A stretch of 64,000 nt of DNA from Crocinitomicaceae bacterium (GCA_016708105.1 JADJGJ010000002.1:372001-436000), one strand, 5' to 3'. Positions 49,723 through 59,775 are shown, counted from the stretch's first letter. A program made the numbers and translations. Notes: generated by a model from the sequence alone, not told the origin.

Positions 49723-50715
49723 ATGAATGACATCAGGGAAATAATTAAACATCGCATTTTGGTATTGGATGGTGCCATGGGTACCATGATTCAGCGGTAT
49801 AAACTCACTGAAGAAGATTTCAGAAAAGGTTGGTTTGAAGATCATCCAAAATCGCTTAAAGGCAATAATGATTTATTGGTGCTCACACGGCCGGATATCA
49901 TCAAAGCAATACACCGTGAATATTTAGAAGCCGGGGCAGATATTTTAGAAACAAATACCTTCAGTGGAACAAGCATAGCACAGGCAGATTATCAACTTGA
50001 AAAATATGCGTATGATATCAATTACCATGGTGCAAAAATTGCACGGGAAGTTTGCGATGAGTTCACTAAAAAAGATCCATCAAAACCCAGATTTGTTGCC
50101 GGTTCAATTGGACCCACCAATGTGACTCTTTCTATTTCTCCTAATGTGAATGATCCGGGTTATCGTGTGACTACGTTTGACAAAATGGTAACGGCTTATG
50201 AAGAACAAGTAAAAGGGTTGATTGACGGTGGTGCAGATATTCTGCTGATTGAAACAATTTTTGATACACTCAATGCAAAAGCCGCCATGTTTGCTGTACA
50301 AAATGTGCAGGAAAAGATGCAAACTAATTTGCCAATTATGATCTCAGGCACTATTACAGATGCCAGCGGAAGAACCCTTTCAGGTCAAACAGCAGAAGCC
50401 TTTTTAATTTCAGTTCAGCATGCAGATTTGTTGAGCGTGGGATTAAATTGTGCCTTGGGTGCATCTACCTTGAGACCTTATCTTCAAGTTCTGAAAAACA
50501 AAGCACCCTTTGCCATTTCAGCACATCCTAATGCAGGTTTGCCGAATGAAATGGGTCAATACGATGAAACGCCTGAACTGATGGCAAAACAAATTAAAAC
50601 CTATTTGGATGAAGGATTGGTAAATATTGTTGGAGGCTGTTGCGGTACAACACCGGCTCATATAAAAGCCATTGCTGAGCTTGTAAAAAATTATCTACCG
50701 GTTGAAAAAGCATAA
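49723..50715 (+). CDS. Homocysteine S-methyltransferase half of a split methionine synthase
   Basis: A 330-aa protein equal to the N-terminal homocysteine-binding barrel of MetH. It has RILVLDGAMGTMIQ (about 12-25), EYLEAGADILETNTF, MISGTITDASGRTLSGQT and the zinc ligand pair GGCCGTTPAH (about 308-317) that activates homocysteine. The start is the ATG giving MNDIREII, outside the riboswitch; an earlier GTG lies inside it and is rejected. The cofactor- and folate-binding half is a separate gene at 51623. Confidence 0.93.
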   Translation: MNDIREIIKHRILVLDGAMGTMIQRYKLTEEDFRKGWFEDHPKSLKGNNDLLVLTRPDIIKAIHREYLEAGADILETNTFSGTSIAQADYQLEKYAYDINYHGAKIAREVCDEFTKKDPSKPRFVAGSIGPTNVTLSISPNVNDPGYRVTTFDKMVTAYEEQVKGLIDGGADILLIETIFDTLNAKAAMFAVQNVQEKMQTNLPIMISGTITDASGRTLSGQTAEAFLISVQHADLLSVGLNCALGASTLRPYLQVLKNKAPFAISAHPNAGLPNEMGQYDETPELMAKQIKTYLDEGLVNIVGGCCGTTPAHIKAIAELVKNYLPVEKA

Positions 50716-50821
50716 AGAGACACATTGAAATATCTGAGGCTGATGTTCGTCTGTATAGGCATATTTTCAGAGCTAATTGCTGAGTATAAAAGATGAAAAT
50801 GCATCAAAAGAAAAAAACAAG

Positions 50822-51577
50822 ATGGCACATTTTGGAAAAATTTTAGGCGGAGGATTGGGTTGGGCTTTTGGCGGACCATTAGGTGCATTAATTGGTGTAG
50901 CTATTGGGGGCATATTAGATGTGGGTGCAACAAAAACTCCCGTAAAACAACAAGCACATTCACATCAAAACAGAAATTACAGACAACACCAAACGCAAGA
51001 AGGAGATTTTGGAGTTGCGCTCATTGCTCTGTCTGCCGTGGTGATGAAGGCAGATGGAAAAATATTAAAGTCAGAAGTACAATTTGTTCGTGATTTTTTT
51101 GCTCAGCAATTTGGTCATCAACGCACCAATGAATACATCAAGCTACTGCAAGAAATTCTCAAACAGAATATTCAGGTGCGTGAAATTTGTTTCCAGATCA
51201 GACAGAACATGGAACATCCACTGCGTCTTGAATTACTCCGTTATTTGTTTGAAGTGTCACGTGCTGATGGCAATGTTGACCGATCTGAAGTAAACATCAT
51301 TCAACACATTGCCAATTATCTGGGTATATCTGAGAAAGATTTTCTTTCATTGAAGAACATGTATTACAAGGATGTTGACTCAGCCTATAAAATTTTAGAA
51401 ATTAATACCAATGCTACCGATGAAGAAGTGAAAAAAGCTTATCGGAAAATGGCAATAAAATATCACCCTGATAAATTGAGTGGACTTGGAGAAGAGTTTG
51501 AAAAAAACGGCAAAGAAAAATTCCAAAAAGTGCAGGAAGCTTACGATAAAATTAAAAAGGAAAGAGGATTTAAATGA
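50822..51577 (+). CDS. TerB/DjlA-like protein with C-terminal J-domain
   Basis: A 251-aa protein. The start is the ATG giving MAHFGKILGGGLGW. A Gly-rich hydrophobic segment (about 4-35) may sit in or on the membrane; a TerB-like helical domain (about 60-175) with GKILKSEVQFVRDFF and RADGNVDRSEVNII follows; the C-terminal J-domain (about 185-250) contains the HPD signature in KYHPDKL. Such DjlA-like proteins stimulate Hsp70 (DnaK). It interrupts the split metH pair and is transcribed in the same direction, so it probably belongs to the same mRNA. Confidence 0.88.
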   Translation: MAHFGKILGGGLGWAFGGPLGALIGVAIGGILDVGATKTPVKQQAHSHQNRNYRQHQTQEGDFGVALIALSAVVMKADGKILKSEVQFVRDFFAQQFGHQRTNEYIKLLQEILKQNIQVREICFQIRQNMEHPLRLELLRYLFEVSRADGNVDRSEVNIIQHIANYLGISEKDFLSLKNMYYKDVDSAYKILEINTNATDEEVKKAYRKMAIKYHPDKLSGLGEEFEKNGKEKFQKVQEAYDKIKKERGFK

Positions 51578-51622
51578 TATCCAGCCATCCAAAATGAATG
51601 GATATAAAACACACATATTAAA

Positions 51623-54334
51623 ATGAATTTACACACGGATTATAAAGGAAAATATCAGTACAAATGGTCAAATCTACCCAACATGAAGTTGAGTGGATTA
51701 GAGCCATTGGAAATTACAGCAGAATCAAATTTTGTGAATATTGGTGAGCGTACTAACGTAGCCGGTTCTGCTAAATTTTTACGACACATCAAAGAAGGTC
51801 AGTTTGAAGAAGCATTGCAAATTGCCAGAGATCAGGTTGAGGGTGGTGCACAAATCATTGACATCAATATGGATGATGGTTTGATTGATGGAAAAGAAGC
51901 CATGGTAAAATTTCTCAATCTCATTGCATCTGAGCCTGACATTGCGCGTGTACCGGTTATGATTGATTCATCTAAATGGGAAATCATTGAAGCCGGTTTG
52001 AAATGTGTGCAGGGAAAATGTGTGGTGAATTCTATCAGTTTGAAAGAAGGTGAAGATAAATTTATTGAACAGGCAAAAAAAATAAAACAATACGGTGCAG
52101 CAGCTGTGGTCATGGCATTTGATGAGGTTGGTCAGGCAGATTCTTATGAAAGACGCATTGCTATTTGTGAAAGAAGTTATCGTATTTTGGTTGATAAAGT
52201 AAAATTTCCGCCGCAGGACATTATTTTTGACCCCAATGTTTTTCCAGTTGCAACAGGTATGGATGAGCACCGTCGCAATGCGTTAGATTTTTTTCTGGCA
52301 ACAAGATGGATTCGCGAAAATTTACCCGGTGCACATGTGAGTGGGGGAATTTCAAATGTTTCCTTTTCGTTTCGTGGCAACAATCCGGTGCGTGAGGCTA
52401 TGCACTCAGCATTTCTTTTTCACGCAATCAATGAAGGTCTTGATATGGGTATTGTAAACCCAACCATGTTAGAAGTGTATGATGAAATTCCAAAAGATTT
52501 ACTTGAGCATGTAGAGGATGTTTTGCTTGACCGTAGGGCTGATGCAACCGATAGATTGTTAACTTTTGCTGAAACGGTGGCCGGAACTTCCAAAGAGAAA
52601 AAGACAGAGTTAGAATGGAGAAAAGAATCTTTGCAAGAGCGCATTACTTATTCACTGGTAAAAGGCGTAACTGAATTTATTGAGCAAGATGTTGAAGAGG
52701 CAAGGTTGTCTGTGAAACTGCCTATTGAAGTAATTGAAGGACATTTGATGACCGGAATGAATGTAGTGGGTGATTTGTTTGGTGCCGGAAAAATGTTTTT
52801 ACCGCAAGTAGTAAAATCTGCTAGGGTTATGAAAAAGGCCGTGGCTTATCTTCTACCTTATATTGAAGCATCAAAAACTGAAACAAAAGCAAAGGGAAAA
52901 GTTTTACTTGCAACCGTGAAGGGAGATGTGCATGATATAGGAAAAAATATTGTGGGTGTTGTGCTTGGTTGCAATAATTATGAAATTATTGATTTGGGTG
53001 TCATGGTGCCGGCTGAAAAAATTCTACAGGCAGCGCGTGAACATAATGTAGATATTATTGGATTAAGTGGTCTTATCACCCCATCGCTGGATGAAATGGT
53101 ACACGTTGCGAAAGAAATGCAGCGAGAAGATTTTTCTATTCCGCTTTTAATTGGAGGTGCAACCACTTCAAAAGTTCATACGGCGGTAAAAATTGAACAG
53201 AATTATCAGCGTGGGCAAACTGTTTATGTATTGGATGCATCTCGGTCAGTTACGGTTGTATCAAGTTTGTTGAGCGATGAGAGGAATAAGTTTGTGCAAG
53301 AAGTGAAAGCAGATTATCAGCGCATGCGAGAAACTTATGCCAGCAAAAAACAATTCAAAGTATATCTGCCAATTGAAGAAGCAAGAAAAAATAAGTTAAG
53401 TATTGACTGGAAAAATCAACCTCCCGTAAAACCGGCGTTTATTGGCACTAAAGAATTTATTGCTTATGATTTGAATGAGCTGCGCGAGTATATTGACTGG
53501 ACTCCGTTTTTTCATACCTGGGAATTGCGTGGAAAATATCCTCGCATTCTGTCAGATGAATTAATGGGTGCTGAGGCAACAAAATTATTTGATGATGCAA
53601 ACAAGATGTTGGATGATCTCATTCGTGAAAAATGGATTCAGGCAAATGCAGTGATTGGTATATGGCCGGCAAATTCAGTCAATGATGATGATATACAGAT
53701 TTATAAAGATGAATCAAGAAAAGAAATTTTGTACACTCAAATTGGCATGCGTCAGCAGTTGAAAAAAGCAGCAGGTTTACCAAACGAGTGTGTTGCAGAT
53801 TTCATTGCTCCGGTTGAAACAGGTTTAATTGATTATGTTGGTGGATTTGTTGTAACCGCCGGTATGGGCATTGAGAATAAACTTGCAGAATTTGAAGCTG
53901 ATCATCATGACTATCATGCTATTTTATTAAAGGCATTAGCTGATCGTTTGGCTGAGGCTTTTGCTGAGAGATTACATGAGCGTGTGAGACAAGAATTTTG
54001 GGCTTATGAAAAAACAAATCTGGCTAAAGAAGAATTAATTGCAGAAAAATATACTGGAATTCGTCCTGCACCCGGTTATCCTGCAAACCCTGATCATACT
54101 GAAAAGCCGGGATTATTTACTTTACTTGATGCACAACAAAAAACAGGTGTTCACTTAACTGAATCATTGGCTATGACACCTGCCGCATCTGTGAGTGGTT
54201 GGTATTTTGCACATCCGCAGTCACACTATTTTGGTGTTGGTAAAATCACCGAAGATCAACTTGAAAGCATTGCAAAACGAAGAGGAATGGAATTAGAAAC
54301 CATGCGCCGCTGGTTGTCACCTTGCATGGATTAA
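51623..54334 (+). CDS. metH: Cobalamin- and folate-binding half of methionine synthase
   Basis: A 903-aa protein that covers the remaining MetH modules: pterin-binding barrel (about 30-290, with NVAGSAKFLRHIKEG and GGAQIIDINMDDG), the four-helix cap and cobalamin-binding domain (about 310-530, with DVHDIGKN, the axial His at about 437), and the AdoMet-activation domain (about 600-890, with YTQIGMRQQLKKAAG). Together with the product of 49723 it makes methionine from homocysteine and 5-methyltetrahydrofolate. Splitting the enzyme is common in Bacteroidota; the gene between the halves is not. Confidence 0.95.
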   Translation: MNLHTDYKGKYQYKWSNLPNMKLSGLEPLEITAESNFVNIGERTNVAGSAKFLRHIKEGQFEEALQIARDQVEGGAQIIDINMDDGLIDGKEAMVKFLNLIASEPDIARVPVMIDSSKWEIIEAGLKCVQGKCVVNSISLKEGEDKFIEQAKKIKQYGAAAVVMAFDEVGQADSYERRIAICERSYRILVDKVKFPPQDIIFDPNVFPVATGMDEHRRNALDFFLATRWIRENLPGAHVSGGISNVSFSFRGNNPVREAMHSAFLFHAINEGLDMGIVNPTMLEVYDEIPKDLLEHVEDVLLDRRADATDRLLTFAETVAGTSKEKKTELEWRKESLQERITYSLVKGVTEFIEQDVEEARLSVKLPIEVIEGHLMTGMNVVGDLFGAGKMFLPQVVKSARVMKKAVAYLLPYIEASKTETKAKGKVLLATVKGDVHDIGKNIVGVVLGCNNYEIIDLGVMVPAEKILQAAREHNVDIIGLSGLITPSLDEMVHVAKEMQREDFSIPLLIGGATTSKVHTAVKIEQNYQRGQTVYVLDASRSVTVVSSLLSDERNKFVQEVKADYQRMRETYASKKQFKVYLPIEEARKNKLSIDWKNQPPVKPAFIGTKEFIAYDLNELREYIDWTPFFHTWELRGKYPRILSDELMGAEATKLFDDANKMLDDLIREKWIQANAVIGIWPANSVNDDDIQIYKDESRKEILYTQIGMRQQLKKAAGLPNECVADFIAPVETGLIDYVGGFVVTAGMGIENKLAEFEADHHDYHAILLKALADRLAEAFAERLHERVRQEFWAYEKTNLAKEELIAEKYTGIRPAPGYPANPDHTEKPGLFTLLDAQQKTGVHLTESLAMTPAASVSGWYFAHPQSHYFGVGKITEDQLESIAKRRGMELETMRRWLSPCMD

Positions 54335-54376
54335 TGATGAAGCAATTTTAATGCATTGCTTCAAAAAATTGTCGTG

Positions 54377-55708
54377 CTAAAGTAATTCGTTTGCCAAATT
54401 TGCAAGCTCTGATCTCTCACCTTTTTCAAGTCGGATATGCGCAAACAAACGATGTCCTTTTAAGCGGTCAATCAAATAGGTTAGGCCGTTGGATTGTTCA
54501 TCCATATACGGTGTATCAATCTGGTTGATGTCTCCTGTGAAAACAACTTTGGTTCCTTCACCGGCACGGGTAATGATGGTTTTTACTTCATGCGGGGTAA
54601 GGTTTTGTGCTTCGTCAATTATAAACATCATGTTAGATAAGCTGCGTCCGCGAATAAATGCGAGCGCCGTGATGGAAAGTTCACCTGAAGTTTCCATATC
54701 ATCAATGATCTTATATTTTTTTTCTCCGGGTTTAAATTGACTCTTAATGAATTTCAAATTATCCCAAAGCGGTTGCATGTAAGGTGATATTTTATCTTCA
54801 GCAGTGCCGGGTAAAAATCCAATGTCTTTGTTGCTTAGCGGAATAATTGGACGTGCAAGTACAATTTGATTATACAAATGTTTTTGTTCAAGCGCGGCTG
54901 CCAATGCCAGTAATGTTTTTCCGGTGCCGGCAACACCCTGCATCGCAACTAATTTAATGTCCGGATTGAGCAGCGCATTGATAGCAAATGTTTGCTCAGC
55001 GTTTCGCGGTTTTACACTAAAAACATATTCTTTTTCTACGCGTTCTATTTCGTCTGTTACTGCATCATAACGACAAAGCACTGAATCGTTCCCGTTTTTT
55101 AAAATGTAATATCCGTTGGCAACTTTGCGCGGACCAATTACTTTTTTTTCTTCAATGCGTCCACGTTTATATAATTCTGAAATCAGTCGGTTATCCACAT
55201 CTTCAATAATTGGAAATCCCTCTGATACATTCTCAACATCTTTCACCTTACCGGTCTCATAATCTTCTGATGTTAGACCAATGGCTTTTGCTTTAAGGCG
55301 CAGGTTGATGTCTTTTGTAACCAAAATAACCTGTTTGCCTTTTTCTGAATGTGCAAGGCCAAGGGCTGAGTTGATTATCTTATGATCATTTTTTCCGTGT
55401 CCGTAAATCTCTTCGGCATTTTTTCCGTTGACCAAATTGGACATGACAATTTTCAAACGACCACGTTTTGGACCCAATGATAACCATTGATCCATGTTGT
55501 GATTGCCTGATAGTTTATCAAGGTAGCGAATGATTTCACGTGCTTCAAAATTTTTGGTGTCATTTCCAATCTTGAAACGGTCAAGTTCTTCAAGTACGGT
55601 GATTGGTATAGCAACATCGTGATCTTTGAAATTCTGGATTGATTGGTGATCAAATAGCAGTACTGAGGTATCCAGAACGAAAATTTTTTTTGGGCTGGTT
55701 TTTGCCAT
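54377..55708 (-). CDS. PhoH-family ATPase with N-terminal PIN domain
   Basis: A 443-aa protein. The N-terminal PIN-like nuclease domain (about 5-150) starts IFVLDTSVLLFDHQSIQNF and has LVTKDINLRLKAKAIG with the later acidic residues. The PhoH ATPase domain (about 225-440) has the P-loop GVAGTGKTLLALAA (about 255) and IIDEAQNLTPHEVKTIITRAG. The PIN-PhoH fusion is a known RNA helicase/RNase type in bacteria. Single-gene unit; a terminator for the neighbouring isomerase gene lies beyond its start. Confidence 0.92.
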   Translation of the reverse strand: MAKTSPKKIFVLDTSVLLFDHQSIQNFKDHDVAIPITVLEELDRFKIGNDTKNFEAREIIRYLDKLSGNHNMDQWLSLGPKRGRLKIVMSNLVNGKNAEEIYGHGKNDHKIINSALGLAHSEKGKQVILVTKDINLRLKAKAIGLTSEDYETGKVKDVENVSEGFPIIEDVDNRLISELYKRGRIEEKKVIGPRKVANGYYILKNGNDSVLCRYDAVTDEIERVEKEYVFSVKPRNAEQTFAINALLNPDIKLVAMQGVAGTGKTLLALAAALEQKHLYNQIVLARPIIPLSNKDIGFLPGTAEDKISPYMQPLWDNLKFIKSQFKPGEKKYKIIDDMETSGELSITALAFIRGRSLSNMMFIIDEAQNLTPHEVKTIITRAGEGTKVVFTGDINQIDTPYMDEQSNGLTYLIDRLKGHRLFAHIRLEKGERSELANLANELL

Positions 55709-55806
55709 AAAGAGCGTTTTGTTGGTGAAAAGGTAAGTACTAATTGCAAAGTGCAGAGTAGATCATTAAATAGTTATTAACCAGTTGATATTAACTACCT
55801 GAGGAC

Positions 55807-55840
55807 AAAAAAAATCCCGGTTGTGTATGAACCGGGATTT
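55807..55840 (-). terminator. Terminator after the isomerase gene
   Basis: A perfect 11-bp stem AAATCCCGGTT/AACCGGGATTT with a 7-nt loop; on the minus strand it is followed by a run of T. It lies 22 bases beyond the stop of the isomerase gene. Confidence 0.88.
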
Positions 55841-55861
55841 AACATTAAATCAAAAATGAGG

Positions 55862-57154
55862 TTACATGTATTCCAGTTTCTTGCGGTTGTCTTTTACGTC
55901 TGCTTTTTCACGCAGGGCTTTTATGACAAGTCCGTCAGCTGCTCCGGCACGGGCAACTTGCAAACTAAAACGGGTAGGGGTATAGTCAGTTGTTTCAGGT
56001 GCCTGTGTTTCGCTGTCTATGATAACAACGTAAACTCCCGTATTTCCTTTAATTGGTTTGGTCATTGATCCGGTAGGAATTTTAGTAAACAATTTTCCTA
56101 TTACCTCAGGCTCATTACCGCCACCACCTTGTATTACCGATGAGGCAAAATAAACTTCAGCAGTTAAAATTTGTCCGTTGTGAATCAATGGCAAAATTTC
56201 TTCAAGGCTTTGTTTGCCCGCCATTTTTTCCATATAAATTTTTGCCTGTTTGTCTTTCAGCGCAGGATAACGCATTTGATCTTTTACGTCTTCAAACTCA
56301 GGCGCTCCTTCAGGTATTACATTGGCAAGATATGCTACCACGTATTTATCTCCATCTAAAATTGGATCTGAAATTTGTTTTTCCAAGGTGTTTTTGCTGA
56401 ATGCAAAACGCATTGCACGTTCAGGGTTGTTCATACCCATGACAAAATTGTTAGTCAACCAAACACGTGTTCTGTTAACGGTTAGATTGCTGTCTCTTGC
56501 AGTGAAGTGAAAGGCTGAATCTCCTGATGCATTATTCACTGTATATATAAAGTTGAACACGCGCTCTTCCATCAATTGTTTTGTCTCTTCACTTGGCTCA
56601 ACTTTTTTAGTGATCACTGCCAATGATGGTACGTTTCTTTCAGCGCGACCAAGTACTTCTATGATGTGAAAACCGTACATGGTTTTTACTAATTGTAATT
56701 TTCCAATTGGCCCTTTAAATGATGCATCATTGAATTCAGTAACCATGCGTCCTTCAGGAAACCATTTATATTCTCCGTTGGTTGCTATTGATCCCGGATC
56801 TTGTGAAAATTTCTGAACCATCTCAACAAAATTATCTTGTTCATTAATCACTTTCATGATTGAGTCACAAAGCGCTTTTGCTTCTGTGTCAGGTTGATTT
56901 GGATCTGTTTTAATAAGTATGTGGCGTACCCAAGCTTGTGTTTCTTTTTTCAGACGAGTAACTTTTGCAATGGCAACATTTTGACCTGATTTAAATGGCC
57001 CGATAACATCACCTATTTGTGCTTGCTGTACCATTTCATCTGCTGATTCAGGATATTGATTGTTTCCAAAAAATGAATCAAATACCAGTTCTTGATCTCC
57101 CTTTGAAAAAGTAGCTGTGTCATTATAATACTGCGTTGAACTATTACGCTGCAT
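55862..57154 (-). CDS. Peptidyl-prolyl isomerase (PpiD/SurA-like), C-terminal half after a frameshift
   Basis: A 430-aa reading frame covering the second part of a periplasmic folding factor. A parvulin-type rotamase domain (about 75-190) is visible: QAWVRHILIKTD, FVEMVQKFSQDPGS, WFPEGRMVTEF and YGFHIIEVLG. The rest is a helical and beta C-terminal domain. The frame actually starts upstream of the first Met: the upstream frame and this one join cleanly if one A is removed from the A7 run at 57189-57195, giving ...QLKKEFATTTDNVSFMQRN. The joined protein would be about 727 aa, the normal size of SurA_N/PpiD proteins in Bacteroidota. Confidence 0.85.
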   Translation of the reverse strand: MQRNSSTQYYNDTATFSKGDQELVFDSFFGNNQYPESADEMVQQAQIGDVIGPFKSGQNVAIAKVTRLKKETQAWVRHILIKTDPNQPDTEAKALCDSIMKVINEQDNFVEMVQKFSQDPGSIATNGEYKWFPEGRMVTEFNDASFKGPIGKLQLVKTMYGFHIIEVLGRAERNVPSLAVITKKVEPSEETKQLMEERVFNFIYTVNNASGDSAFHFTARDSNLTVNRTRVWLTNNFVMGMNNPERAMRFAFSKNTLEKQISDPILDGDKYVVAYLANVIPEGAPEFEDVKDQMRYPALKDKQAKIYMEKMAGKQSLEEILPLIHNGQILTAEVYFASSVIQGGGGNEPEVIGKLFTKIPTGSMTKPIKGNTGVYVVIIDSETQAPETTDYTPTRFSLQVARAGAADGLVIKALREKADVKDNRKKLEYM

Positions 57155-57164
57155 AAATGAAACA

Positions 57165-58046
57165 TTATCTGTTGTGGTAGCAAATTCTTTTTTTCAGTTG
57201 ATCAAGATTTGACATGATGTTTGCCACATCTGCTTCAGTAGGTTCAATACTAAAAGTCACAAACTCAAGGTCACGGGCTTCATCTTGCTCATATCTTTTT
57301 TCATGTTTGTGCTCTTCATAATAAGCCTTGATATCTTCGTCAGTAACTGTGATTTCATCTTGTGGAATATCTGTGTAACGTTGAATCACGAAGCGAATTT
57401 TTTTCTTGTGCATTTCACCATAATACTGATCTTTTGCTTCAAGAGAATTTACATACAAACCTCGTTTAATCAAGGTTACATATTTGTCTGCAATGCGGGT
57501 AGATTTCAACTCTTTTTCAAACTCAGCCCATTGTGCTCTTGCTTCTAACCAGCTGGCGCGAGCCTCTTCTGTTGGTGGTTCATTTTCAAGATAGGTAATG
57601 AATGATCTTACGGAGTCTCTTGAGAATCCCATTGGCCCGTTAAAAATTGGAATTTGCATCACCCAAGGATGCACATGATTTCCGTGCAGCATATCATTTA
57701 ACTCTGCCGTGGTACAAGTAAGTTTCAATTTGTCAAACTCACGATTCATCAGATTACGACGCACAACCTCATTGAAAGCCTGATCTTTTGATTGTTGTTG
57801 CGCAATCTCATCATATTCACGTCCCTGCATCATAGAGTTTTGACGGTCACGAGTCATGTAACTTTCTACGATATAATCATACTCTTCTTCATCTAAAGGT
57901 TCATCGTAGGCAGAACCGAACGGAGTAATTTCAGTATCATTACCGGCTCCTGACTGATACTCGGTATAAATAAAGGCAAACATTGCCAGACCGATTACAA
58001 TAAGAAGCAATACCGAATTGCGTTGAATTTTTCCAATTATTGCCAT
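57165..58046 (-). CDS. Peptidyl-prolyl isomerase (PpiD/SurA-like), N-terminal half before a frameshift
   Basis: A 293-aa reading frame. One membrane helix (about 11-29, VLLLIVIGLAMFAFIYTEY) anchors it in the inner membrane; a SurA_N-like chaperone domain follows (about 45-280) with many Gln and Glu-rich helices (YDEIAQQQSKDQAFNEVVRR). The last residues, KKRICYHNR, are out-of-frame, because an A7 run (57189-57195 on the minus strand) shifts the frame; the true continuation is in the other reading frame. A sequencing or assembly error, a real mutation, or slippage on the A-run are all possible. Confidence 0.85.
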   Translation of the reverse strand: MAIIGKIQRNSVLLLIVIGLAMFAFIYTEYQSGAGNDTEITPFGSAYDEPLDEEEYDYIVESYMTRDRQNSMMQGREYDEIAQQQSKDQAFNEVVRRNLMNREFDKLKLTCTTAELNDMLHGNHVHPWVMQIPIFNGPMGFSRDSVRSFITYLENEPPTEEARASWLEARAQWAEFEKELKSTRIADKYVTLIKRGLYVNSLEAKDQYYGEMHKKKIRFVIQRYTDIPQDEITVTDEDIKAYYEEHKHEKRYEQDEARDLEFVTFSIEPTEADVANIMSNLDQLKKRICYHNR

Positions 58047-58210
58047 TTTAATTCAGCTTGTTTAAAATTTTGAGACTGCGAATATAGTCTGATTCCCTTA
58101 AATAGCACAGCACAATAAGTAAATTTTACCAAGATTCAAGGAATTCAGGCATTGAAAAAATCTGAAAGAGACCAGAATTATCTGGCAGACATGCGTCAGA
58201 AAGCGACATT

Positions 58211-59182
58211 TCAGGCAATTACCTGTAGGAGGTCACTCAGTGTTTTTGTGAGGTCAAGTCCGGCTGCACGTAATTGTTGCGGAATGATAGAGGCAGCCGA
58301 CATGCCGGGATTAGTATTTACCTCAATCAGATAAGGCACTCCGTCAGCAGTCACAATGTAATCAACGCGCGCAAATCCTCTTAAACCCAACCTACGATAT
58401 ACGTGTTTAGTGGTGTTTTGAATGGTGGTGGTCCAGCTTGCCTGAATTTCTGCCGGGGTTACTTCTTTTGATTTACCTTCATATTTGGCGGCGTAATCAA
58501 AGAACTCATTCTCTGAAATAATTTCAGTTGGAGGAAGGGCAATGACTTCTGAACCGTTGAAAAATACACCACAGGTAATTTCTCGTCCGGTAACGGCAGA
58601 CTCAATTACTACTTCTGATCCTTCTTCAAAAGCTGCGGCAATGGCACCCGGCATATCCATCAAAGTTTTCACCTTGCTTACACCAAAGCTTGACCCGCCA
58701 TCATTTGGTTTTACAAAACATGGAAAACCTAATTCATCTGCAATTTCTATTGCATTGGGTGTTTCTCCTTTTCGTATTAAAATTGCTTTAGCCGTTGCTA
58801 TTCCAAATGCCCGCAAGAAACTATTGCATGCCCATTTATTAAAACTTAGTGAAGCGGCAAAACAATTTGAATTGATGTAGGGCAAACCTACCATGTCAAA
58901 GTAAGCCTGAAGCTTGCCGTCTTCACCGGGTGTACCATGAATGGTGATAAACGCAATATCAAATCCGCAAACTTCTTCTTGATTTATAAAGGTGAATTTA
59001 TTTTTGTCAATGGGAGAAACGCCACCATTCAAATGAACATGCCAACTGTTTTCAGTAATTTCTACCAGATAGGGTTCATACAATGTGCGGTCAATGTTTT
59101 CGTAAATCACTCCACCGCTTTTTTGAGAAATTTTTGATTCTGAAGAATATCCCCCGTAAACTACTGCAATTTTCTTTTTCAT
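58211..59182 (-). CDS. ddl: D-alanine--D-alanine ligase
   Basis: A 323-aa ATP-grasp enzyme that makes D-Ala-D-Ala for peptidoglycan. The N-terminal KKIAVVYGGYSSESKISQKSG, the ATP-binding FPCFVKPNDGGSSFGVSKV, the omega-loop region with YEGKSKEVTPAEI, and the metal-binding YLIEVNTNPGMSAASIIPQQ near the end are all normal. YEGKS-type loops are typical of D-Ala-D-Ala rather than D-Ala-D-Lac ligases. Single-gene unit on the minus strand. Confidence 0.95.
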   Translation of the reverse strand: MKKKIAVVYGGYSSESKISQKSGGVIYENIDRTLYEPYLVEITENSWHVHLNGGVSPIDKNKFTFINQEEVCGFDIAFITIHGTPGEDGKLQAYFDMVGLPYINSNCFAASLSFNKWACNSFLRAFGIATAKAILIRKGETPNAIEIADELGFPCFVKPNDGGSSFGVSKVKTLMDMPGAIAAAFEEGSEVVIESAVTGREITCGVFFNGSEVIALPPTEIISENEFFDYAAKYEGKSKEVTPAEIQASWTTTIQNTTKHVYRRLGLRGFARVDYIVTADGVPYLIEVNTNPGMSAASIIPQQLRAAGLDLTKTLSDLLQVIA

Positions 59183-59301
59183 GGCATGACAAATTTTGAT
59201 TCAATGCAAATCACGCGAACATTACATGATGCCTTGCTGTAAAGTTAAGGCTAAACCTGCCTATGGTCATGCAGCAAATAATAAGATATCAACAACGAAT
59301 A

Positions 59302-59775
59302 TTAAAAAAATGCGAGGAATTCGTCAAAGGTCATCTTGTAGGTATAGTCTACAGTCCACTTTGGTCTGAAAATAAAAATACCTGCCTTTAATTTTCCTCT
59401 GATGGTAAAATCAATTCCTTTGCCACTCATCATATTCCAGATAGAAGAGAAAGTACTTTTTACAAATTGAGATTGTTCTCCAACCAACACAAAATGATAA
59501 GGTGCTTGTGTTTTTTTCTTGAGTTTTATTTTTTCTTCAACATGCACCCAGCCGCAATCCTGATCAGCAATGATGAGTTGAAGACTTGATGGCATAATGA
59601 TGGCACTAAACCAGTTTGGATTGTTGATTACGTAATCAAATCCAACCAACACCTTACCGTCTTTTTTTTCAACAGAAAAATTTTCCATGCCGATAAACTC
59701 AATGTCTTTGTACTCATTGCCAGCCAAGGTGATGGATGAAACTAAAAGAAAAAATGGAAAGAAAAATTTAATCAT
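59302..59775 (-). CDS. Secreted LEA-2/WHy-like protein
   Basis: A 157-aa protein with a signal peptide (about 1-18). The mature part has the Water-stress-and-Hypersensitive-response (LEA type 2) pattern: FIGMENFSVEKKDGKVLVGFDYVINNPNW, where 'NPN' after a beta-strand is diagnostic, followed by SLQLIIADQDCGWVHVEEKIKL and a closing strand pair. The fold is an immunoglobulin-like sandwich; the role in bacteria is not known. Confidence 0.7.
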   Translation of the reverse strand: MIKFFFPFFLLVSSITLAGNEYKDIEFIGMENFSVEKKDGKVLVGFDYVINNPNWFSAIIMPSSLQLIIADQDCGWVHVEEKIKLKKKTQAPYHFVLVGEQSQFVKSTFSSIWNMMSGKGIDFTIRGKLKAGIFIFRPKWTVDYTYKMTFDEFLAFF

